Assembly (NCBI RefSeq): GCF_044068515.1
Contig: NZ_JBIPKI010000010.1
Location: 1-56,014 of the forward strand
Direction of reading: 5' to 3'
Length of the DNA stretch: 56,014 nucleotides
From: Desulfurivibrio sp044068515
GTDB taxonomy: Bacteria > Desulfobacterota > Desulfobulbia > Desulfobulbales > Desulfurivibrionaceae
Shown: positions 15,339 to 24,919 of the stretch, in pieces
Numbering within the stretch: the stretch's first letter is position 1
How the letters are laid out: each line of letters starts with the position of its first letter
Made by a program: the position numbers and the translations under genes
The notes under the pieces: model-generated
Told to the model about the DNA's origin: nothing
Databases searched by the model: none
What the model saw: only the letters and a program-made list of their open reading frames with translations

Positions 15339-18300
15339 TCAGCGGACCCCCAGTTCCAGGCCGATCGGCACCAATTCGTCCCGCGCCTCGGCCTCGGCCG
15401 CCGCGCCGGCTACTACCCGCTCGGGCTCCAGGCCGGCCCCTTCGGTCAATTCCCGAATCACCGCTGTCCTCCGGGCCAAAGCCAGATCGAGCAGTTCCTG
15501 TTCGGCCAGGGGGGCGTTGTCCACCAAATGCTGGAACAGCGCCTCGTAGAACTCGAGATCGTCGCTGCCGCGGCCGAAAATGGCCAGGGCCGGATTGACC
15601 CGACGGGCCTGGCGGCCGGTCTGCTCCACGTAAGCGGCCAGAAATTCGTTCACCGGCCCGGAACCACCGGCCAGGGCCTCCAGGGCGCGCTGGGTTTTGG
15701 CCTGGTCAAAGGCCACCGGCCCCGGGTCCTTATCCGGCGCCACTTCCATGCCCAGCTGCTCGGCCAGGGAACGGCGCACCGCCAGGGAGCGGATACTGGC
15801 CCCGTCGGGTTCCCGGGCGAAAGCGCCATGGACGGTGAGGATCAACTGGGGCCGCTGCTCCAGAACCTCCGCCACCTGGTGCAGTTTTTCCCGCTCCGGC
15901 GGGGGCGGCTCGACCTGGCCGGGGGCGAAGAAAACCGTGTCCGGCTGGGGACTGTCGCTGCCGAACAGGGCTCCCAGGGCCCGAAAGGGAGCGCTGACGA
16001 TCCGGACCAAGAGATTGCGGATCGCCTGCCAGATCACGTGCCCGTATGAAAATTCGGGGTTGTCGAGATTGCCCCGCACCGGCACGGCCACGTCGATCTT
16101 GCCTTCGCGGTCGGTGAGCAGGGCGATGGCCAGGTCCAGCGGCAGCCGCAGGGCATCGGGGCTTTCCACCCGTTCGCCGAGGCGGAAATCCCGCAGGATA
16201 ACATGGTGATCCCCCAGCAGTTCGCTGTCCGCGATATTATAGGCCAGGTCCAAATCGAGCCGGCCGGAGGCGATCCGGCGGCCGGCAAAGGTGGCGGTGT
16301 AGGCGGTCATGGGCAGCAGGGTCACGTTGCGGAAGACCACCTTGAGGTCGGTGAAATGCTTGGGATCCAGCGGCGCCAAGGCGCCGTCCACCCGGGCCTC
16401 GCCGTATTCATCCACCTGGCCCCTGAACTGGAGGGTGGTGCGACTCCCCGGTTCGCTGCTGATATTAAGGGCGGTACCCCCGAACTGTTCAATGCGGGCG
16501 GCAAAGGGCAGCACCAGGCTCAAGTCGGCGAAATCGACCACCCCGTTGTCCAGCCGTACCCGCTCCACCTGCAGGGGAAAAGGCTCCGCGGCGGCGGACT
16601 CGCCATTGGCAACCGGTTCCGCCGCCGGGTCCGGAGAGTCCGCTTTTTCCCGGACGATCCGGGCCAGGTTGATCTCGCCGTCCTCAAAAATGACGATTTT
16701 GGCCTCCGGCTCCTGCAGCCTAACCTCGCTGATCAACAGGTGATCCGGGTTCAGGCTGAAATCGAGCCCGGCCACCGCCAATTCCCGCCAGGCCAGAAAA
16801 CGCTCGCCGGTTGAGCTCTCCTCGAGCAACAGGTCATCGATGCCGGCCCGGCCGTCCACCTGGAGCCGGGGGCCGGCGGGATCGGCCCGATAGGTGAAAC
16901 CCTGGTCCAGGGCGAGCTTACCGCCGGCCAGACGCAGCAGGACGTGCTCGGCCAGCAGGGTATCCAGGGGTTCGAGGTTGAACCCGGCGACCCTGAGCCG
17001 GCCGCGCGCCTCTTCGCCGCTCTGGGCTACAGCACTTTCCAGCGCGACGGTGCCGCCCTGGGCCACCTTGGTCTGGGCCGTGAGTTGGAAAGGCTCCCGG
17101 CCGGCGGTATCGATGCCCTCCACGGTCAGGGCCAGATCGCGCAGGCCATAGGTCAGGGGGGGATTGAAGCCCTGGTCGGCATAGTCCAGGCTGAAATCGG
17201 CCAACTCGCCGCGATCGAGCAGCAAGCGCCAGGCCGGGGCCGCTGCGGGAGCCGGACCCGGATCGGCTGGGGCCGGCGAATTTTCCGGTACGGCGGCCAG
17301 CACCTCGAGTTGGCGGATGGTCCCGGCGGCGGTGCGCACCAGCTCGGCCCGGCCGCCCTCCAGCCGCAGCGCTTCGATCTCCACCCGGCGCTCGGCCAGC
17401 TCGAAACTCACCCCGGCCAACCGCGCTCCAGCCAGAGCCCAGAGTGGATGTTCGGCGCCGGCTTCTTCCCGGCTGCTGATCCCGGCCAGCCGAAAAGCCA
17501 GCTCGGCCACTCGCACCTGCGGCTCGCCGGCCCCGACTTCCGCCGCCGCGCTCAGCTCCAGGGCCGCCTCCTCGACCTCGACAATAAAGGGCTCGCCCCG
17601 ACTCCGGTCGGCATAGTGGAGAGCAAAATCGGCAGCCTGGAAGGCCTCTATGACCAGGCGCCAGGGCTGGGAAGTGCCATTGACGGCCTCGGGCGCCGGT
17701 TGTTCGCCGGCCCCTTCCGCTGCCAACGGCTGCGCAGGGTTCGAGTCGCCGGCGTTCGGCCGGCGCAGTTGCTGCCAGTCGAGCTGCCCGGCTTGATCCA
17801 GGGCGGCGCTGAGCTGACCCTGGCGCAGCGCGACCGCCGGCACCCGGAGTTCGCGGCGGGCCAGATCGAAATGGACATCGCGCACCGCCAGTTCGGCCAA
17901 TTGCAGCAGGGGGCGTTCCCCCGCTTTTTCCCGCAGCAGCAGATCGCTGAGGACCAGGTCCAGGGGGGCCACCACCAGTTCGGTCTCGCCGGCGGCATGG
18001 GCAAAACGGTAGTCCAGGCGCAGGCGGGCGACTCCGGCGGGTTCGGCCAGGGTAAAATCTTCCTGAAAAAATTTCCAGATCTCGGCGGGCTGAAAATCGT
18101 CGATGGCCAGGGTGCCGTGGGAAGCCAGGGGAACCAGGGAGACATCTCCCTGCCAGCCCAACCGGCCGCCGCCGGGCAGCATCGCGGTCACCGCGTATGC
18201 GCCGCTGCGCTCCGGCAGGGTGGAAATTTCGCTGAAACCGATGGCCACCGGGGCGAAGGTGGTGCGGACCGGAACCGGCCCGGAGTAATCGGCAAAATGG

Positions 18301-18836
18301 ATCTCCCCTTGGCTGAGGGCGGAGCTTTTGAGGAGCAGGCGCACCGGCTTGGCCGGCTGGGGCGGCGGCAGCTGGGGCGGGGGCGGCTCTTCCCGCTCCG
18401 GCAACTGTGCCAGCAGTTGAGCCAGATTAAGGCGGCCCTGCCGGTCGATGCGCAGGTGGAGGATGGGAGCTTCCAGGGTAATTGCGGCGAAGGTCCAGGC
18501 CCGCCGGTAAATGCTTTCCAATTCGAAATCGACGAACAGGCGATTAAACTCCAGCAGCGGTTCACCCCCGGCGTCGCCCAGCCGAAAATCGTTGATTTCA
18601 CAGGTAAAGATAAAGGGATTGATCCGCACCTCGCCCAGGCTCAATTGGTGCTCGAGCTGTTCCTCGACATAGCGGGGCAGATAACGGTTGACCAGCCAGG
18701 GAGCCAGCAGAAATCCCGCCAGGGTATAAGCCAGCAGGGCCAGCCCGCCGGCAATCAGCCAGCGATTGCGGGATCTTTGCCACCAGGATCCCCCGGTTGG
18801 TGCGGCCCCCGGCAAAGCCTGCTTTTTCTCGGCCAT
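15339..18836 (-). CDS. DUF748/AsmA-like giant envelope protein
   Basis: 1165 residues. One N-terminal TM segment (about 28-48, WLIAGGLALLAYTLAGFLLA) anchors a long periplasmic part with DUF748 features: repeated beta-rich blocks such as VRLDNGVVDFADLSL, and the YTATFAGRRIASGRLDLDLA and VPVRGNLDNPEFSYG stretches. DUF748 proteins are related to the AsmA/TamB bridge-like lipid-transfer group. A role in envelope lipid transport is family-based inference. Pro- and Ala-rich linkers separate repeats. ATG 18836 follows GGGAGG. Very strong GC bias gives long reading frames on the other strand that are not genes. Confidence 0.85.
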   Translation of the reverse strand: MAEKKQALPGAAPTGGSWWQRSRNRWLIAGGLALLAYTLAGFLLAPWLVNRYLPRYVEEQLEHQLSLGEVRINPFIFTCEINDFRLGDAGGEPLLEFNRLFVDFELESIYRRAWTFAAITLEAPILHLRIDRQGRLNLAQLLAQLPEREEPPPPQLPPPQPAKPVRLLLKSSALSQGEIHFADYSGPVPVRTTFAPVAIGFSEISTLPERSGAYAVTAMLPGGGRLGWQGDVSLVPLASHGTLAIDDFQPAEIWKFFQEDFTLAEPAGVARLRLDYRFAHAAGETELVVAPLDLVLSDLLLREKAGERPLLQLAELAVRDVHFDLARRELRVPAVALRQGQLSAALDQAGQLDWQQLRRPNAGDSNPAQPLAAEGAGEQPAPEAVNGTSQPWRLVIEAFQAADFALHYADRSRGEPFIVEVEEAALELSAAAEVGAGEPQVRVAELAFRLAGISSREEAGAEHPLWALAGARLAGVSFELAERRVEIEALRLEGGRAELVRTAAGTIRQLEVLAAVPENSPAPADPGPAPAAAPAWRLLLDRGELADFSLDYADQGFNPPLTYGLRDLALTVEGIDTAGREPFQLTAQTKVAQGGTVALESAVAQSGEEARGRLRVAGFNLEPLDTLLAEHVLLRLAGGKLALDQGFTYRADPAGPRLQVDGRAGIDDLLLEESSTGERFLAWRELAVAGLDFSLNPDHLLISEVRLQEPEAKIVIFEDGEINLARIVREKADSPDPAAEPVANGESAAAEPFPLQVERVRLDNGVVDFADLSLVLPFAARIEQFGGTALNISSEPGSRTTLQFRGQVDEYGEARVDGALAPLDPKHFTDLKVVFRNVTLLPMTAYTATFAGRRIASGRLDLDLAYNIADSELLGDHHVILRDFRLGERVESPDALRLPLDLAIALLTDREGKIDVAVPVRGNLDNPEFSYGHVIWQAIRNLLVRIVSAPFRALGALFGSDSPQPDTVFFAPGQVEPPPPEREKLHQVAEVLEQRPQLILTVHGAFAREPDGASIRSLAVRRSLAEQLGMEVAPDKDPGPVAFDQAKTQRALEALAGGSGPVNEFLAAYVEQTGRQARRVNPALAIFGRGSDDLEFYEALFQHLVDNAPLAEQELLDLALARRTAVIRELTEGAGLEPERVVAGAAAEAEARDELVPIGLELGVR

Positions 18837-18936
18837 CTAACACCTCCCAGCCGCGCGGATTAGGCAAAAGCGGACCAAAGGGCTTCCGCCTTCGAGTCTT
18901 CCTCTTTTGTAGCGGGGGGCGGGAGGGCCTGTCAAT

Positions 18937-18976
18937 GGCAAAGGGCAAGGGCAAAGGGCAAGGGCAAAGGGCAAAA
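18937..18976. repeat. Short tandem repeat
   Basis: About three copies of a 13-base unit GGGCAAAGGGCAA in the gap between the DUF748 start and the arfB stop. No function is apparent; it is probably a slippage product. Confidence 0.8.
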
Positions 18977-19021
18977 AACGGGCCGGCCCAGGAGGCAACG
19001 ACCGGTCAGGCGACAAGTGCT

Positions 19022-19438
19022 TCAGTCGCCGGAAGTGACGGGCTTGCGCAGGGCCTTGACCCGGCCAGCCCGGGTCTTGCTCTCCAGGCGCTTTTGGCGG
19101 GCGGCTTTGCTGGGGCGGGTGGGTTTGCGGGGTTTGGGCGGGCGGCTGACGCTGAGAATCAGCTCCCGCAATCTCTGGAGGGCATCTTCCCGGTTTTTCT
19201 CCTGGGTCCGGTAACGGCCCGCCTTGATTACCACCACCCCCTCGGCGGTGATCCGCCGATCCGGCAGGGCCAGCAGTTTTTCCTTCCAGGTTTCGGGCAG
19301 GGATGAGGCTTGGATAGCAAAAAAGAGATGAATGGCCGAAGAGACCTTGTTGACGTGCTGGCCCCCCGGCCCGCCGGCCCGCACCGCCTGCAGCTCGATT
19401 TCCCCGTCGGGGATCGAGATTGCGCTGGTTATCCGCAT
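19022..19438 (-). CDS. arfB: Alternative ribosome-rescue factor ArfB (peptidyl-tRNA hydrolase)
   Basis: 138 residues with the release-factor domain and catalytic GGPGGQHVNK loop (GGQ near residue 25), then a basic C-terminal tail (KPRKPTRPSKAARQKRLESK) that in ArfB enters the empty mRNA channel. It frees ribosomes stalled without a stop codon. The length matches E. coli ArfB/YaeJ (about 140). Of the tandem ATGATG, the second (19438) has the better spacing to GGAGG. It stands alone between the DUF748 and regulator genes. Confidence 0.93.
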   Translation of the reverse strand: MRITSAISIPDGEIELQAVRAGGPGGQHVNKVSSAIHLFFAIQASSLPETWKEKLLALPDRRITAEGVVVIKAGRYRTQEKNREDALQRLRELILSVSRPPKPRKPTRPSKAARQKRLESKTRAGRVKALRKPVTSGD

Positions 19439-19545
19439 CATTTCCTCCGTGACGGCAGTACAGCCGGGCCCGGCCACACCAGCGACGATATACCGGGGGA
19501 GTGTTATGCCCAGCCGTAAACATGCCTCAACTTAGCGATGCCCCC

Positions 19546-20934
19546 TCAGGCCAACCCGAACTTCTTGACCTGGTAGCGCATGGTATCGTAGGTAATTCCC
19601 AGCAGCTTGGCCGCCTTGGCCTGGTTGTTGCCGGTCCGTTCCAGGGCCTGGTGGATCAGCTCCTTTTCCACCTCTTCCAGAGAGATACCGGCTTCCGGCA
19701 GGATAATCCGATTGGATTTGCGGCGCTCGACAAAACCCCTCTGCTGGGGCAGGTTGAGGGAGAGGTGCCAGGGTTCCATGATTTCCACATTCTCCAGGAC
19801 GACGCAGTGTTCGATAACATTGCGCAATTCCCGCACATTGCCGGGCCAGGGATAGCTCATAATCGCCTTTTCCGCCGCCGGAGAAAAGCCCTTGATCTCC
19901 TTTTTCAGATACTTATGGGCGAAGAACCGGAGAAAATGACGGGCCAGCAGCAGGATGTCCTCCCCTCTTTCCCGCAAAGGCGGCAGGCAGACGGTGAAGG
20001 TGCTGAGCCGGAAATAGAGATCTCCGCGGAATTCGCCTTTCTCCGCGGCTATCTTGATATCCTTGTTGGTGGTGGCAATCACCGTGGTATGGATGGGCAA
20101 ATCAATGCTGCCGCCCAGCCGGCGGACCTTGCGGTCCTCGATCACCCGCAGCAGCTTGGCCTGCAGGTCCAGGCGCATATCCCCGATTTCGTCCAGCAAC
20201 AAGGTACCCCCGGCGGCCAGCTCGAAAACCCCCTTCTTGTCGGTCCTGGCATCGGTGAAGGCGCCGCGGGTATGACCGAAGAGTTCACTTTCGATGAGGT
20301 TTTCCGGCAGGGCCGTGCAGTTGATGGCCAGAAACGGCCCCTCTTCCTCCTGCTCGGCCTCTTGCCAGGCATGAATCTGGCGGGCCAGAACCTCCTTGCC
20401 GGTCCCGGACTCGCCGGTGACGAGGATGGTTTCAGCCCCGACCGAGGCCAGTTTCTGCGCCTTTTGCAGGATTTCCCGGATGACCGGGGATTCCCCAAAA
20501 AACTGCTTCTCCGGGGCTTTGGCCTCTCTTTCGCGGAGGAATTTGACTTCCTCCTTCAGGCGCAGGTTCTCGACAATATTCCGGGTGATGATTTTTACTT
20601 CTTCGATATTGAAGGGCTTGGTGAAGTATTCGACCGCCCCGAGCTTCATGGCCCGAATGGCCGACTCCGCCGAATCATCGGCGGTGAGCATGACTACCGC
20701 CGCCCCCACACCCTCCCGCTTTAGGGCCTCCAGCACATCGAGCCCGCTCATCTTTTCGTCGATGTCGATATCGAGGAAGACCACATCGGGGTGCCAGGCT
20801 GCGATATTGGCCACCACCTCGGCGGTGGTGGTCTGATAATGCACTTCGTAGCCTTCTTTCTTCAGGGCCCGAGCCAGCATGGAAACGATCAGCTCGTCGT
20901 CATCGACGGCGAAAATTCGGCCATTATTATTCAT
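19546..20934 (-). CDS. NtrC-family sigma-54-dependent response regulator
   Basis: 462 residues: receiver domain (about 1-120, acidic pocket DDD, phosphorylatable Asp in VVFLDID, Lys in FTKPF); AAA+ domain with Walker A GESGTGKE, the sigma-54 contact loop written GAFTDA, Walker B LLLDEIGD and WPGNVRELRN; and a C-terminal Fis-type HTH (NNQAKAAKLLGITYDTMRYQ). The GAFTDA variant of GAFTGA is seen in other family members, so activity is plausible. Its start overlaps the 3' end of the sensor kinase gene (ATGA). The target may be a sigma-54 promoter such as the one at 26694, which is unproven. Confidence 0.95.
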   Translation of the reverse strand: MNNNGRIFAVDDDELIVSMLARALKKEGYEVHYQTTTAEVVANIAAWHPDVVFLDIDIDEKMSGLDVLEALKREGVGAAVVMLTADDSAESAIRAMKLGAVEYFTKPFNIEEVKIITRNIVENLRLKEEVKFLREREAKAPEKQFFGESPVIREILQKAQKLASVGAETILVTGESGTGKEVLARQIHAWQEAEQEEEGPFLAINCTALPENLIESELFGHTRGAFTDARTDKKGVFELAAGGTLLLDEIGDMRLDLQAKLLRVIEDRKVRRLGGSIDLPIHTTVIATTNKDIKIAAEKGEFRGDLYFRLSTFTVCLPPLRERGEDILLLARHFLRFFAHKYLKKEIKGFSPAAEKAIMSYPWPGNVRELRNVIEHCVVLENVEIMEPWHLSLNLPQQRGFVERRKSNRIILPEAGISLEEVEKELIHQALERTGNNQAKAAKLLGITYDTMRYQVKKFGLA

Positions 20935-22799
20935 GCGCCGACAGCCTCCTCAAGTTCCCCGAGACTTTGCTCCTCCGGTTCCCGGGGCAAAGTGATGATG
21001 AAAGTGGTGCCCCGGCCCGGGGAACTGATCACCTCGATATCGCCACCGTGCAGTTCGACCAACCGCTTGCTGATCGCCAGGCCCAACCCATTGCCCTTGG
21101 GCTTGGTGGTATAAAAGGGCTGAAAAATACTGGCGCTGACCTCGGCCGGCATGCCCTTGCCGGTATCGGCCACCTTCACCCGCACCTTATTATCCGGGCC
21201 AAGCCAGGTGGCCAAGGTGATCATGCCCTCCTCGGCAATCGCCTCAACGGCATTGAGCAACAAGTTCAGCAGAACCTGCTGCAACTGGGCGGCATCGGCC
21301 TGGACCGGGGGGAGATCTTGGGTCAGCTCCCGGCGGAATTCAATCCGTTTGCCGTTTTGCCCGGCATAATCAGGTGATTTGAGGATCATTTCCGCGTTCT
21401 TGAGGCCGTTTTCAACCTGGAGATTCAAATCGAGGCGAGAAAAATTGGGCTTTGGGGGCCGGGCGTAGTTGAGCAGATTGCGGAGCAGATTTTCAATCCG
21501 CTGAATCTCTCGGACGATTCGAGTAAATACATCGCGATCCTCCGGGGCCAGTTCCAGTTCGTTGCTCAACACTTCCATCGAAATCTTGATCCCGGCCAGG
21601 GGGTTTTTGATCTCGTGGGCCAGGCCGGCGGCCATTTCTCCCACCGTGGCCAACTGCCGGGAACGCAGAAGGGCTTCCTCGGTCCGAACCCGGAGGGTGA
21701 TATCCCGGTCGAAGGCAAGCACGTACTTTTTCCCCTCCATTTCCACCAGGCCGGCACTGAATTCCACCGGAAAAACGGTGCCGTCCTTCTTGCGGTGGTA
21801 AACCCGAGCCTCCACCCGCTCTCCCTGCAACAGGCGCTGAAAGCGGGGCCCGGCCTTGGCCGCACTTTCCGGGGTATCGATATCCTGGATGCGCATGCCG
21901 ATCATTTCCGCCACCGTATAGCCGTGCATGGTCGCCGCCGCTTGGTTGGCGGCGACGATGGTTCCCACCTTTTCGCCTTCGGCCTCAAGGATGAAAATGG
22001 CATCCACCGCCGATTCGAAAAGAATCCGGTAGCGGTCCTCCACCTCGGCAATCTGCTCGCGCTGTCGCTTCAGGGAAGCGGTCATCTGGTTGAAGGCCCC
22101 GGCCAGCTCCTGAAATTCGTCATAAAGGGGTTCGGAGATGGCATGGTCCAGGTTTCCTGCCCCGATTTTGCCGGTGGCCCGGGTAAGCACCGAAATGGAG
22201 TTGGTGAAGCGGCGAATGAAAAAAAAGATCAGAGCCAGGGCGATCAACGGGCCGCTGATCACCAAAGCCAGAACCAGGTTTTTGGTCCGACCGATCTCCG
22301 CCCTGGTTTCCTCGATCCGCATCGGGATCTTGTGGGCCGAAATGGTGGACAGGCGGGAAACCTCCCCATAGAGCTGCTGGCCGCTGGCGTAAGCCTCCTC
22401 TATTTCATTGTGCAGCCGGACCCGGTTCGCCCGGATGGTATAAACCCGGCTCAGCTTTTTGAGATAATCATCCATCATTACTTTGATCCGGTCAAAGCTG
22501 GCAAAGATCTCTTCGCTGTGATGGCAGGAATAACACTCTTGCGAGGCCTTGCGCATCGATTCGCCGTGGCCGACCACGGTGGTGATATCCGAGGCGTGGG
22601 GCGAATCGGCCAGCAGCAGATCGGTCTGGACCATCATGATGCTGTTGCGCAGATTGGCCCGGCGATGGGCCACTTCGGTGAGCTGGACGACCTTTTCCAG
22701 GCCATGGATGGCCCGGTTGTTGGCCATGGTGATATAGATGCCCCCACCGACAAAAAAAAGGGTCAGGACGATAAAACCAATAATCGCTTTTTTTCTCAT
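20931..22799 (-). CDS. Sensor histidine kinase with CXXCH heme site in the periplasmic domain
   Basis: 622 residues: TM1 (about 6-24), a periplasmic helical domain carrying one c-type heme motif CYSCHH at 89-94, TM2 (about 173-193), HAMP, PAS (about 250-370), HisKA with LAHEIKNPLAGIK, and HATPase with NAVEAI, VADTGKGM and GNGLGLAI. Covalent heme in the sensor part suggests it reads redox state or a gaseous ligand. A PhnD-like lipoprotein gene 25 bases upstream and a sigma-54 regulator gene overlapping its end form a three-gene signalling operon. Confidence 0.93.
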   Translation of the reverse strand: MRKKAIIGFIVLTLFFVGGGIYITMANNRAIHGLEKVVQLTEVAHRRANLRNSIMMVQTDLLLADSPHASDITTVVGHGESMRKASQECYSCHHSEEIFASFDRIKVMMDDYLKKLSRVYTIRANRVRLHNEIEEAYASGQQLYGEVSRLSTISAHKIPMRIEETRAEIGRTKNLVLALVISGPLIALALIFFFIRRFTNSISVLTRATGKIGAGNLDHAISEPLYDEFQELAGAFNQMTASLKRQREQIAEVEDRYRILFESAVDAIFILEAEGEKVGTIVAANQAAATMHGYTVAEMIGMRIQDIDTPESAAKAGPRFQRLLQGERVEARVYHRKKDGTVFPVEFSAGLVEMEGKKYVLAFDRDITLRVRTEEALLRSRQLATVGEMAAGLAHEIKNPLAGIKISMEVLSNELELAPEDRDVFTRIVREIQRIENLLRNLLNYARPPKPNFSRLDLNLQVENGLKNAEMILKSPDYAGQNGKRIEFRRELTQDLPPVQADAAQLQQVLLNLLLNAVEAIAEEGMITLATWLGPDNKVRVKVADTGKGMPAEVSASIFQPFYTTKPKGNGLGLAISKRLVELHGGDIEVISSPGRGTTFIITLPREPEEQSLGELEEAVGA

Positions 22800-22824
22800 A
22801 AAATCAAAATCATCTCCGCCGCCA

Positions 22825-23754
22825 TCACTGGTTGCGGTAGTGGTAGTCGGCCAGATCCAGGCCTATATCCCAGGCATAATCCAAAACCGGATTGTAGTCC
22901 TCGACCCCGGTGGCGAGAAAACGCTCCGCGCCGAATTTCGCCAGCGCCTCGCGCCCGGAAGGGTCATCTTGCATGGTCAGCAGCAACTGCTGCAGGCGCT
23001 CCCGCAGAGCCGGATCCAGTGCCGAGCTCACCACCAGGGTATTGGAGGGCACCGGCGGTGAAACCGCGATGATTTCCAGGAGTTCCCGGGCCCGGCCGCC
23101 TTCGAACCTGTCGAAAATCAGATCCTTGGCGGCGCCGATGTCCGCCCGCCCCTCGATAACGTCGCGGATGGCGTCTTCGTGGGTTCCGGCGAAATAAATT
23201 TCTTCCAACCAGGCTTCGGGGGCGCTGATCCCCTCCTGGTGAAAGTAGTGCAGCGGCAGCAGCCAGCCGGCCGTGGTGGCCCGGTCAACCATTACGAAAA
23301 CCTTGCCTCGCATACCCTCGGCCGTCCTGATCTTGCTGTCCTTGCGGGCAAAGATCATCCCGTAATAGGTGGAAACCCCGCCGCTGTACTCCGGCCGGGC
23401 CAGGGGCTTAGCCCCCAGCACCTCGATGGCCAGGGCCCCGGTAAAGCTCCCCAGGAAAGCGCCGTCCAGCTCCAGGCTGGTGAAATTATCGATGATGTTG
23501 CCGTAGCGGCGCATTATCCGCAGCTCAACCTCGAGCCCGGTATGCCGGGCCAGGTATTCGGCAATGGGGGCGTAACGCTGGCGCTGCACGAAGATGTCCT
23601 GTTCGGGCAGCAGGCCGATAAGCAGGCGCTGCTGCGGCCAGGCTGGCGGCTCGGGGGTTTTTTCCCGGTTCCGGTCGCAAGCCGCCGACAGCCAGAGCAG
23701 GGTCAGCAGGCCAAGCACTAACAGGGGCCGGCAACGCGGCAAAAAAGACTTCAT
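22825..23754 (-). CDS. PhnD-like periplasmic binding lipoprotein, probable sensor partner
   Basis: 309 residues with a lipoprotein signal (LSAAC, Cys26) and a phosphate/phosphite/phosphonate-type (PhnD) solute-binding fold: LLIGLLPEQDIFVQRQRYAP, then YYGMIFARKDSKI and GRADIGAAKD. There are no ABC permease or ATPase genes nearby. The kinase gene follows at once, so it more likely presents a ligand to the sensor than feeds a transporter. The ligand is unknown. Confidence 0.85.
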   Translation of the reverse strand: MKSFLPRCRPLLVLGLLTLLWLSAACDRNREKTPEPPAWPQQRLLIGLLPEQDIFVQRQRYAPIAEYLARHTGLEVELRIMRRYGNIIDNFTSLELDGAFLGSFTGALAIEVLGAKPLARPEYSGGVSTYYGMIFARKDSKIRTAEGMRGKVFVMVDRATTAGWLLPLHYFHQEGISAPEAWLEEIYFAGTHEDAIRDVIEGRADIGAAKDLIFDRFEGGRARELLEIIAVSPPVPSNTLVVSSALDPALRERLQQLLLTMQDDPSGREALAKFGAERFLATGVEDYNPVLDYAWDIGLDLADYHYRNQ

Positions 23755-24006
23755 CGCTTTCTCTCCCTTCCCGAACTTCCGGCTGGCGTCAATAACGCAT
23801 GACCGCCCCCGGCCAAAGGCCGGCGCGGCGGCAAGGCGTCATTGATGATCGGTGCTTATGCGCCTTGGCCCGCCAACGCGGCTCGCCGGCCGGCACCGTT
23901 GCATGATCGCTGTCTTATGACGACCGCCGCCCGGATTGTCAAGACCCAACCCGGGCGTGAATCTCCTGAAAAGGCAAAACTCCTGATTTTTCCGTCCCTT
24001 TGCCGC
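23755..24006. other. Intergenic stretch with inverted repeats
   Basis: This noncoding stretch holds two perfect inverted repeats: CCGGCC-AAA-GGCCGG (23809-23823) and CGCCCGG (23928-23934) with CCGGGCG (23951-23957). The second lies downstream of ccsB (minus strand) without a T-run. I see no gene, tRNA or clear promoter here. Confidence 0.5.
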
Positions 24007-24867
24007 TCAAGCATAGCTGTGCAGTCCTGACAGCAGAAAGTTTACTCCATAATAAGTGAAAAGGGTGCAAACAAAACCGAGAATCGCCAGCCAGGCGATC
24101 CGCTGGCCGCCCCAGCCCCGGGTAAAGCGGGCATGGAGGGTGGCGGCATAGACGAACCAGGTGATCAGCGACCAGGTTTCCTTGGGGTCCCAGCTCCAGT
24201 AGGTGCCCCAGGCCGAGTTGGCCCAGACCGCCCCGGTAATGATCCCGGCCGAGAGCCAGAGAAAACCAAAGAGAATGGTCTTGTAGATAATGTGATCAAT
24301 GGTTTTGAGGCCGGGCAGGGTGGCCCAAATGCCGACGCCGTCCGGCTTGCCGCTTTTATCGGCGTTGCGGCTCTTGAGCAGGTACATCACCGCCAGGCCG
24401 AAGGCGACGGCGAAGGCGGCGTAGCCGATGAAGCAGGTGATCACATGGGCGATCAGCCAGTTGCTTTGCAAAGCCGGCAGCAGGGGGCGGAGATCCTGGT
24501 TCCACTGGGGCCAGTATTCGGCCATGGCCTGGCTGAGGAAGGCAAAGGGCATGACAAACGCCCCCAGGGTCTGGTTCTTATACATGTATTCCATGATCAG
24601 GTAGATCAAAGCGATGCACCAGGCAAAGAAGACCAGGGACTCGTACATGTTGGAGAAGGGGGCGTAATAACCGAAACCGAGATTAAAGGCCTCGTACCAG
24701 CGGGTCAGGATGCCCAGGGTGTTGAGCAGCAGGCCGCCCATGGTGGTCAGGGTGGCGGCGAGCCCCAGGGTTTTGTTTTTGGTCCCGTACACCAGGATCG
24801 CGATGTAGAGTACCGACGAGGCCAGGTAGGCGAAGGTGGTCAGGTTGAGGAAGGTGGCGCTTTGCAT
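24007..24867 (-). CDS. ccsB: Cytochrome c biogenesis protein CcsB (CcsA/ResC type, System II)
   Basis: 286 residues, eight predicted TM segments, with the WWD heme-handling motif WGTYWSWDPKETWSLITW near residue 218. Conserved His residues in TM/loop positions (for example LIAHVITCFIGY and ATLHARF) fit heme ligation. With ResB it exports heme and attaches it to apocytochromes on the outer face of the inner membrane. It lies 52 bases after resB in the same orientation. This system would serve the dozens of CXXCH sites coded in this window. Confidence 0.95.
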   Translation of the reverse strand: MQSATFLNLTTFAYLASSVLYIAILVYGTKNKTLGLAATLTTMGGLLLNTLGILTRWYEAFNLGFGYYAPFSNMYESLVFFAWCIALIYLIMEYMYKNQTLGAFVMPFAFLSQAMAEYWPQWNQDLRPLLPALQSNWLIAHVITCFIGYAAFAVAFGLAVMYLLKSRNADKSGKPDGVGIWATLPGLKTIDHIIYKTILFGFLWLSAGIITGAVWANSAWGTYWSWDPKETWSLITWFVYAATLHARFTRGWGGQRIAWLAILGFVCTLFTYYGVNFLLSGLHSYA

Positions 24868-24919
24868 GGGGGTTTGCCTTTGATCCTTGGTTTTAGGCCC
24901 TGGAGGGTTGCCGGTTGGT

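Noticed and set aside
16944..18863. Plus-strand open frame (639 codons) opposite the DUF748 gene
   Set aside because: It is a shadow of the DUF748 coding strand: low-complexity Gly/Gln-rich translation with no ribosome site or motif.
18937..18976. Tandem repeat as a CRISPR or attachment site
   Set aside because: The units are contiguous 13-mers with no spacers and no nearby integrase or cas gene.
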